Below, piece after piece: positions 56,118-64,000 of a stretch of 64,000 nucleotides of DNA. Numbering within the stretch: the first letter of the stretch is position 1; every line of letters starts with the position of its first letter. The stretch comes from Streptomyces sp. NBRC 110028 (GTDB lineage Bacteria > Actinomycetota > Actinomycetes > Streptomycetales > Streptomycetaceae). The notes under the pieces were generated by a model that was not told where the DNA came from, did no database searches, and saw only the letters and a list, made by a program, of their open reading frames with translations. The stretch covers positions 124,001 to 188,000 of the forward strand of contig NZ_BBUZ01000035.1 of NCBI RefSeq assembly GCF_001417735.1, in the 5' to 3' direction. Position numbers and translations under genes: made by a program.

Positions 56118-56882
56118 TCAGGGGGCGGGGGTGTCCTGTGGGGGCCGGGGGCGGGCCGGGGAGTAGAGGTGGCTGTCGCGGAACTGTTCGGCGGCCAGGG
56201 TGCGGCCCACCATGATGACGGCCGTACGCACCACTCCGGCCGCCTTCACCTGGTCCGCGATGTCCGCCAGGGTGCCGCGCAGCACCAGTTCGCCGGGGCG
56301 GCTGGCCATGGCGACCACGGCGGCCGGGCAGTCGGGGCCGTAGTGCGGGAGGAGTTCGCCGACCACGCGGTCCACGTAGCGGGCGGCGAGGTGCAGGACG
56401 AGCAGGGCGCGGCTGCGGCCGAGGGTGGCCAGGTCCTCGCCGTCGGGCATGGGGGTGGCCTGCTGGGCGACGCGGGTGAGGATGACGGTCTGGCCGACGG
56501 TCGGCACGGTCAGCTCCCGGCCCAGGGCCGCGGCCGCGGCGGCGAAGGCCGGGACGCCGGGGACGACCTCGTACGGGATTCCGGCCGCGTCGAGGCGCCG
56601 CATTTGCTCGGCGACGGCGCTGAAGACCGACGGATCGCCGGAGTGGAGGCGTGCCACGTCGTGGCCCGCCTCGTGGGCGGCGGCGAACTCGGCGGTGATC
56701 TGGTCGAGATCGAGCCCGGCGGTGTCCACGAGCCGGGCGTCCGGCGGGCATTCGGCCAGCAGTTCGCGGGGGACGAGGCTGCCCGCGTAGAGGCACACCC
56801 GGCAGCGGGCGAGGGTGCGCGCGCCGCGCAGGGTGATGAGATCGGCGGCGCCGGGGCCCGCGCCGATGAAGTACACCGTCAT
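56118..56882 (-). CDS. cobM: Precorrin-4 C11-methyltransferase CobM
   Basis: A 254-residue SAM-dependent methyltransferase: VYFIGAGPGAADLITLRGAR, CLYAGSLVPRELL, VARLHSGDPSVFSAVAEQM, YEVVPGVPAFAAAAAALGRE and QTVILTRVAQQATPMPDGED. It adds the C11 methyl. Its ATG overlaps the upstream cobL stop (ATGA at 56879-56882), so cobL-cobM are coupled. The C-terminal 20 residues are Pro-rich. Confidence 0.95.
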   Translation of the reverse strand: MTVYFIGAGPGAADLITLRGARTLARCRVCLYAGSLVPRELLAECPPDARLVDTAGLDLDQITAEFAAAHEAGHDVARLHSGDPSVFSAVAEQMRRLDAAGIPYEVVPGVPAFAAAAAALGRELTVPTVGQTVILTRVAQQATPMPDGEDLATLGRSRALLVLHLAARYVDRVVGELLPHYGPDCPAAVVAMASRPGELVLRGTLADIADQVKAAGVVRTAVIMVGRTLAAEQFRDSHLYSPARPRPPQDTPAP

Positions 56883-58120
56883 CGTGTCTCTCCTGGGACT
56901 GGGGCTTTGGTGGTGGACCACTGGGTGACCGGCATCGCCTGGCGCCAGCCGGTGAAGCCGCCCACGGGAGCGGCGTGGGAGACGGCGAGGCGGGTGAGGT
57001 CGCCGCCGTGGCGGGTGTACCAGCGGGTGAGCAGGGCTTCGGATTCGAGGGTCACGGTGTTGACCACGAGGCGGCCGCCCGGGGGGAGGGCGGTCCAGCA
57101 GGCCTCCAGGAGGCCGGGGGTGGTGGCGCCGCCGCCGACGAAGACGGCGTCGGGGGCGGGCAGGCCGGTGAGGGCGGCCGGGGCGGCGCCGGTGACGACG
57201 CGCAGGCCGGGGACGCCGAGGGTGGTGGCGTTGCGGGTGATGCGTGTCGCGCGGACCGGATCGCGTTCGACGGAGACGGCACGGCAGGCGGGGTGGGCGC
57301 GCATCCACTCCACGGCGATGGAGCCGGAGCCGCCGCCGACGTCCCACAGCAGTTCGCCCGGGGCGGGGGCGAGGGCGGCGAGGGTGGCGGCGCGGATGTG
57401 GCGTTTGGTCAGCTGGCCGTCGTGTTCGTACGCGGCGTCCGGCAGCCCGGGGACGGCGGACAGGCGCGGGGCATCCGGCGCCGGTGCGCAGTCGAGGGCG
57501 ATGACGTTGAGGGGGTCGCCGGGCGGGTGGGGCCATGCCTCGGCGGTGCCCTCGACGGCGTGTTCCCGCGCGCCGCCCAGCTGTTCCAGGACCCGCATCC
57601 GGGTCGGGCCGAAGCCGCGGTCCCGCAGCAGCCCGGCGACCTCGGCCGGGGTCCCGGCGCCGGCGCTGAGGACGAGCAGCCGGCGGCCGGGGTACAGGGC
57701 GCGGGAGAGGGTGGCCAGGGGGCGGCCGACGAGGCTGATCACCTCGGTGGTCTCCTGTGCCCAGCCCAGCCGCGCGCAGGCGTAGGAGACGGACGACGGA
57801 TGCGGCAGTACCCGCAGCGCGCCGGGGCCCAGCAGTTCGGTGAGGGTGCGTCCGATGCCGAAGAACATGGGGTCGCCGCTCGCCAGCACGCACACCTCGC
57901 GCCCGGTGTGCGCGGCGAGCAGCCCGGGGAGGGCGGGGCGCAGCGGGGACGGCCAGGGGACGCGTTCGGCGGCGCAGTCCGGTGGCAGCAGGTCGAGTTG
58001 GCGCGGTCCGCCGATGACGACCTCCGCCGTGCGCAGCGCCGCACGGCCGGCCGGGGCGAGCCCGCCCCATCCGTCGGCGCCGATGCCGATGACGGTCAGG
58101 GGGGTGGGTGGTGGGCTCAC
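56879..58120 (-). CDS. cobL: Precorrin-6Y C5,15-methyltransferase (decarboxylating) CobL/CbiET
   Basis: A 413-residue two-domain enzyme. CbiE part (about 8-205): LTVIGIGADGWGGLAPAGRA, VCVLASGDPMFFGIGRTL, LPHPSSVSYACARLGW. CbiT part (about 235-400): LTKRHIRAATLAALAPAPGE, LLWDVGGGSGSIAVEWMRAH. It methylates C5 and C15 and removes the C12 acetate carboxyl. The GTG at 58118-58120 follows CGAGGAACC; an upstream start would add a Pro/Arg-rich tail without a site. Confidence 0.94.
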   Translation of the reverse strand: MSPPPTPLTVIGIGADGWGGLAPAGRAALRTAEVVIGGPRQLDLLPPDCAAERVPWPSPLRPALPGLLAAHTGREVCVLASGDPMFFGIGRTLTELLGPGALRVLPHPSSVSYACARLGWAQETTEVISLVGRPLATLSRALYPGRRLLVLSAGAGTPAEVAGLLRDRGFGPTRMRVLEQLGGAREHAVEGTAEAWPHPPGDPLNVIALDCAPAPDAPRLSAVPGLPDAAYEHDGQLTKRHIRAATLAALAPAPGELLWDVGGGSGSIAVEWMRAHPACRAVSVERDPVRATRITRNATTLGVPGLRVVTGAAPAALTGLPAPDAVFVGGGATTPGLLEACWTALPPGGRLVVNTVTLESEALLTRWYTRHGGDLTRLAVSHAAPVGGFTGWRQAMPVTQWSTTKAPVPGETR

Positions 58121-58201
58121 TGGGGTTCCTCGTGGTTCGGTGGCGGCTGGGGCCAGGAGGTTCGTTGTCCCCCAGGCCCCGGCCCGCACTCTACTGACCT
58201 G

Positions 58202-58951
58202 CTACGACGCCCCCGCGCCCGGCTCCGTCTCGGCGAGCGCCAGCAGCTCCTCCACCGTCATGCCGGCCGGTATCGGCTCGGGCGCGGGCGTCCGCAGCGG
58301 CGGTTGCCAGCCGTCCTCGGGGGCCCAGCGCCGGATGACGCGGGCGGGCGCCCCGGCGACCACGGCGTGGTCGGGCACCTCGCCCCGTACGACCGCGCCG
58401 GCCGCGACGACGACGTTGCGGCCCAGCCGCGCCCCGGGCAGGATCACCGCGCCCGCGCCCAGCCAGCTCCCGGAGCCGATCTCGACGGGGGCGGAGCGCG
58501 GCCACTGGCGGCCGATGGGCTGGTGGGGATCGTCGTAGGAGTGGTTGTCGCTGGTCACGTAGGTGTACGGGCCGCAGAACACGTCGTCGCCGAAGACCAC
58601 GTCCCGGGAGGCGATGACGTGGCTGCCGCGGCCCAGCACCACGCCGTCGCCGAGCCGCAGGATGGGGCCGGGGCCGAGGTCGAGGCCGGGCATCATGCCG
58701 ACGGTGAGCGTGACCTGCTCGCCGATGACGCAGTGGTCGCCGAGTTCGATCCACGGTTCGCCGAAGACGGTGCCCTGGGGGAACGCCAGCCGGGTGCCGG
58801 TGCCGATGCGGCCGAAGCGGTACGGGCCGGGCCGCTCGGCGGTCACCGCGCCCGCGCGCTGCACGGCGCGCCACCCGCGGTGCACCAGCCGGGACGCGGC
58901 GCGGCGGCGCCACGCCCGCCAGGATGAGAACACGTTCTCGTTCTTCGGCAT
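58202..58951 (-). CDS. Left-handed beta-helix (hexapeptide) acyltransferase
   Basis: A 249-residue protein. After a basic N-terminus (MPKNENVFSSWRAWRRRAAS), hexapeptide repeats of the form (L/I/V)G-x4 run from about 65 to 205 (LGDHCVIGEQVTLTVG, LGRGSHVIASRDVVFGDDVF, IGSGSWLGAGAVILPGARLG, VVVAAGAVVRGEVPDHAVVA), typical of trimeric acetyl- or acyltransferases; the SDNHSYDD segment holds the probable catalytic His. The acceptor is unknown. It lies 81 bases from cobL on the same strand, but nothing suggests a role in B12 synthesis. Confidence 0.87.
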   Translation of the reverse strand: MPKNENVFSSWRAWRRRAASRLVHRGWRAVQRAGAVTAERPGPYRFGRIGTGTRLAFPQGTVFGEPWIELGDHCVIGEQVTLTVGMMPGLDLGPGPILRLGDGVVLGRGSHVIASRDVVFGDDVFCGPYTYVTSDNHSYDDPHQPIGRQWPRSAPVEIGSGSWLGAGAVILPGARLGRNVVVAAGAVVRGEVPDHAVVAGAPARVIRRWAPEDGWQPPLRTPAPEPIPAGMTVEELLALAETEPGAGAS

Positions 58952-59000
58952 GTACACACCGTATCCGGCCGCCGCGGGGCCGTCTGCCTCGCATGCGCCC

Positions 59001-59726
59001 TCAACTCCCCGGCCGCCGCAGGACGCAGTCGCCGCACAGGCCACCGCCCGGCACCCGGTAGTACAGGCAGCAGCTGCGGCGCCGGAAGGCGGGCGGGGTG
59101 GTGGTCAGTCGGCCGGTGCCGCGCAGCGGCGGGTACGCGAACTGGGCGCGGACCACGGCCATCGCCCGCTCCCCCGCCTCGTCCAGGCCCCGCGCCCGGC
59201 ACCAGTCGTGCAGCACCCGCAGCGAACCCACCAGCGCCGAGGCGGCGTTGCCCCACAGCAGCCGGTCCGAGACCCGGTAGGCGCGGCTGACGGCGTGGTG
59301 CAGCGGCGTCAGATGCGCGTACGCGGAGTCGGCGAGCTGCCCGGCGAGCCCGCCGGGTTCGCCCTTCACCGGTGGTGTGCCGGGCCACCACAGGTCGTCG
59401 GGGGCGGTGCGCCGGGGGTTCCACCACAGCCGGTCGGGGCGGAGGTCGTACACCGCGCCGGTCAGGGCCGCGGGGCCGAGCGCGAGGGACCAGACGCGGG
59501 CGGCGAGCCCTTGGAAGGTGAGGGAGGCCGCGACCCTCGGCTCGTCGGTGCCCAGGCTCGCGGCGACCGCCTCCACCCGGCCGCGCAGCGGGGGCGCGGC
59601 GGCGCCCCCGCCCGTCAGCCGGCAGGCCGCGCCGATCCGCTCGTACCCCTCCGCCGCCGGGTCACCGGAGCCGGTGCGCAGCGCGAAGAACGGCCCCACC
59701 TCGGCGGCCCGCGCCATGGCCGGCAT
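59001..59726 (-). CDS. FhuF-like (2Fe-2S) ferric-siderophore reductase family protein
   Basis: A 241-residue protein whose C-terminus reads RRSCCLYYRVPGGGLCGDC: Cys-Cys, ten residues, Cys, two residues, Cys, which is the FhuF iron-sulfur motif. The rest (SLTFQGLAARVWSLALGPAA, WWNPRRTAPDDLWW, SDRLLWGNAASALVGSLRVL) matches actinobacterial FhuF-like proteins that release iron from siderophores. The ATG is at 59724-59726, just downstream of the long palindromic element L2, so that element lies in its leader. No siderophore cluster is next to it. Confidence 0.87.
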   Translation of the reverse strand: MPAMARAAEVGPFFALRTGSGDPAAEGYERIGAACRLTGGGAAAPPLRGRVEAVAASLGTDEPRVAASLTFQGLAARVWSLALGPAALTGAVYDLRPDRLWWNPRRTAPDDLWWPGTPPVKGEPGGLAGQLADSAYAHLTPLHHAVSRAYRVSDRLLWGNAASALVGSLRVLHDWCRARGLDEAGERAMAVVRAQFAYPPLRGTGRLTTTPPAFRRRSCCLYYRVPGGGLCGDCVLRRPGS

Positions 59727-59727
59727 T

Positions 59728-59889
59728 AGGGGGTGCCTTCCGGATCATGCCGGGCTCGCGGGGTCTGGCACGCACGCTCGCCGCGTTGTCGTCGTCGCAC
59801 GCAGCGCCGCTGCGCTCTCCTCCTCCGCCTTGCGATCGCACGCACCAGACCCCGCTCCCTGATCCGACCTGATCCGAAAGACACCCCCT
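59728..59889. repeat. Dispersed palindromic element, long form L2
   Basis: Left end AGGGGGTGCCTTCCGGATCA, right end CTGATCCGACCTGATCCGAA followed by AGACACCCCCT, so that the element starts TTAGGGGGTG and ends CACCCCCTAA. Inner arms GGGGTCTGG and CCAGACCCC extend the inverted repeat, and a central GCGCAGCGGCGCTGCG-like palindrome is shared with L1. It lies exactly between the meaB stop and the fhuF-like start. Confidence 0.75.
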
Positions 59890-60888
59890 AACGGGTGTCG
59901 GCGGCCGGGGTGCGGAACGCCTCCAGCAGCCGGTCCGCCGCCAGCGTCGCCGTCAGCGTGCCGTCGCGGACCTCCTGTTCGAGGGCGGGCGCGAGCCGGC
60001 GCACCTCGGGGTGGGCGTGCAGCCGGGCGAGCAGCTGGTCGCGGACCATGGACCAGGTCCAGCCCACCTGCTGGTCGCGGCGCTTGGCCTCCAGCGCGCC
60101 GGTGGCCTCCAGCACCCGGCGGTGCTGCTCCAGCCGCTCCCACACCACGTCGAGCCCGGTGTTCTCGCGCGCCGAGCAGGTGAGCACCGGCGGGTTCCAC
60201 GGGGCGTCGGGGGGCTGCAACAGCCGCAGGGCGCCCGACAGTTCGCGGGCGGCGGACTTGGCGTCCCGGGCGTGGGGGCCGTCCGCCTTGTTGATGGTGA
60301 CGACGTCGGCCAGTTCCAGGACGCCCTTCTTGATGCCCTGCAGCTGGTCTCCGGTGCGGGCCAGGGAGAGCAGCAGGAAGGTGTCGACCATGTCCGCGAC
60401 GGCCGTCTCGGACTGGCCCACGCCGACGGTCTCCACCAGCAGCACGTCGTAGCCGGCGGCCTCCATCACCACCATGGACTCCCGGGTGGCGCGGGCGACC
60501 CCGCCGAGCGTCCCGGCACTCGGCGAGGGCCGTACGAAGGCGCTGGGGTCGACGGCCAGCCGCTCCATCCGGGTCTTGTCGCCCAGAATGGAGCCGCCGG
60601 TGCGGCTGGAGGACGGGTCGACGGCGAGCACCGCCACCTTGTGGCCGAGCCCGGTGAGCATGGTGCCCAGGGCGTCGATGAAGGTCGACTTGCCCACCCC
60701 GGGCACCCCGCTGATGCCGACCCGCCGCGCCCCGCCGGTGTGCGGCAGCAGTTCGATCAGCAGCCGCTGGGCGAGGTCGCGGTGGTCGGACCGGGTGGAC
60801 TCGACGAGGGTGATGGCGCGGGCGATGTACGCGCGCTTCCCGTCGAGCACACCCTTGGCGTACTCCTCGATGTCGATCGTCCGTGGCA

Positions 60889-60889
<1 letters not shown>
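59888..60889 (-). CDS. meaB: Methylmalonyl-CoA mutase-associated GTPase MeaB
   Basis: A 333-residue G3E-type GTPase that loads and guards the B12 cofactor of the mutase. P-loop GISGVPGVGKSTFID (Walker A), later DPSSSRTGGSILGDKTRM (switch I region) and FLLLSLARTGDQLQGIKKGV, then VVTINKAD (NKxD). Its ATG overlaps the mutB stop (TAATG at 60887-60891), so it is the third gene of a mutA-mutB-meaB operon. Its own stop overlaps the right end of element L2. Confidence 0.95.
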
Positions 60890-63128
<2,239 letters not shown>

Positions 63129-63129
<1 letters not shown>

Positions 63130-64000
63130 CACCGCACCCCCATGATGTCCAGAGCCGAGGACAGCACCTCGACCGCGTCACAGCCGACGTGGACAAAGCC
63201 GTCCACCCCGGCCCGCTCGTACTCGTCTTGCAGTGTCCCGGGCCGCCCGGCCAGCAGGACCCGGGCCGCCCCGGCGGCCTTCAGCCGCGCCGCCACGGCC
63301 GCCGCCTGTTCCGCGTAGACCTTGTCGCCGGAAGCCAGGCAGGCCACCGTGGCGCCGCTCGCGGCGAACGCCTCGGCCACCGACTCCGCGTCGACCGTCG
63401 CCGGTTCCTGCACGGTCTCGATGCCGCCCGCCTGGAAGAGGTTGGCGGCGAAGGAGGCGCGGGCGGTGTGCACGGCCGCGGGCCCCAGCGCGGCCAGGAA
63501 CACCCTCGGCCGGGCGCCCCGGTCGGCCGCGTGCGCGTCGGAGCGGGCGCGCAGCGCCTCGTACGCCTCGTCGCGGCGCACCCGCGGCAGCCCACCACCG
63601 GGCCGCTCGGGAGCGGCGGCGCGCTCGACCGGCGGCTCGGCCAGGTGCGGGAACTCGCTCACGCCGGTGATCGGCTCCTTGCGGCGGGCGAGGTCGCGCG
63701 AGCGGCGCTCCCAGGTGGCGGCCAGCCGGTCGCGCACCAGCCCGGAGGCGAGGGCGGCGGCCAGTCCCCCGGCCCGCTCGATCTCCTGGAACCAGGCCCA
63801 CGCGGCGCGGCAGATGTCCTCGGTCAGCGACTCGACGTACCAGGAGCCGCCGGCCGGGTCGATCACCCGGGCCAGCCCCGACTCCTCCAGCAGGATCGTG
63901 GAGGTGTTGCGGGCGATACGGCGGGCGAAGTCGTCCGGCAGGCCGATCGCGCTGTCGAACGGCAGCACCGTGACCGCGTCGGCGCCGCCGACGCCGGCGG
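63129..64000 (-). CDS. mutA: Methylmalonyl-CoA mutase small subunit (C-terminal part; start outside window)
   Basis: The gene enters from the right edge and is open for about 290 residues to a TGA at 63129-63131. The visible part covers the end of the barrel (RVIDPAGGSWYVESLTEDIC) and a B12-binding-like domain in which the DxHxxG motif is replaced by LAALGPAAVHTARASF, as expected for the non-catalytic subunit. It forms a heterodimer with MutB. The N-terminal half lies beyond 64000. Confidence 0.93.

Overview
The window is very GC-rich DNA with dense, strongly codon-biased genes, GTG starts, few tRNA-like or mobile features, and gene families typical of Streptomyces: PAS-LuxR regulators of the PimM type, several SpoIIE-type phosphatases, giant CtpI-like P-type ATPases, DUF6296 and DUF4239 proteins. 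I read it as a chromosomal segment of a Streptomyces or close relative. No CRISPR array, rRNA, tRNA, prophage or intact insertion sequence was seen.

Layout. 0-6.7 kb: end of a STAS-like gene, a SnoaL-tailed ECF sigma factor, a DUF6296 protein, a giant P-type ATPase and a divergent Lys/Ala-rich protein. 6.7-15.4 kb: regulation and repair (a PAS-LuxR regulator with a match to the PimM operator upstream, an Fpg/Nei glycosylase, a membrane PP2C phosphatase, a Mut7-C protein, a YihY protein, and a very large kinase-receiver-phosphatase hybrid). 15.4-24.5 kb: lipid catabolism. The block fadA6-kstR2-ipdF faces two acyl-CoA dehydrogenase genes; it closely resembles the mycobacterial steroid-ring (HIP) degradation regulon and has a near-consensus KstR2 operator between the divergent units. 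LacI and PaaX regulators and an AidB-like dehydrogenase follow. 24.5-38.8 kb: mixed housekeeping and envelope genes (a PT-rich surface protein, DUF4239, metallophosphoesterase, universal stress protein, dodecin, secreted PI-PLC-like protein, transketolase, two flavoproteins, a second Fpg/Nei enzyme, catalase-like protein, LacI regulator, lipase maturation factor). 38.9-46.5 kb: a second giant P-type ATPase, a 42-residue peptide gene, a YqcI/GntA-family protein and a zinc-type CDF transporter.

46.5-58.1 kb is a cobalamin (corrin ring) biosynthesis locus: cobN behind a cobalamin riboswitch, then divergent cobG-cobH-cobIJ, cobK, cbiD and cobM-cobL. After an acyltransferase and a FhuF-like iron protein, 59.9 kb to the end carries meaB-mutB-mutA, the B12-dependent methylmalonyl-CoA mutase and its GTPase chaperone, so cofactor synthesis and a main cofactor user lie side by side. 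Propionyl units from steroid or odd-chain lipid breakdown would feed that mutase.

Structure not explained by the genes: a dispersed palindromic element family with short hairpin forms (10.06 and 21.88 kb) and long forms (50.27 and 59.73 kb); a tRNA T-arm-like palindrome made of rare codons inside cobN; an exact 45-bp tandem duplication in the hybrid kinase; and several candidate operators. All functional calls rest on reading motifs and remembered family sequences; no database search was run.
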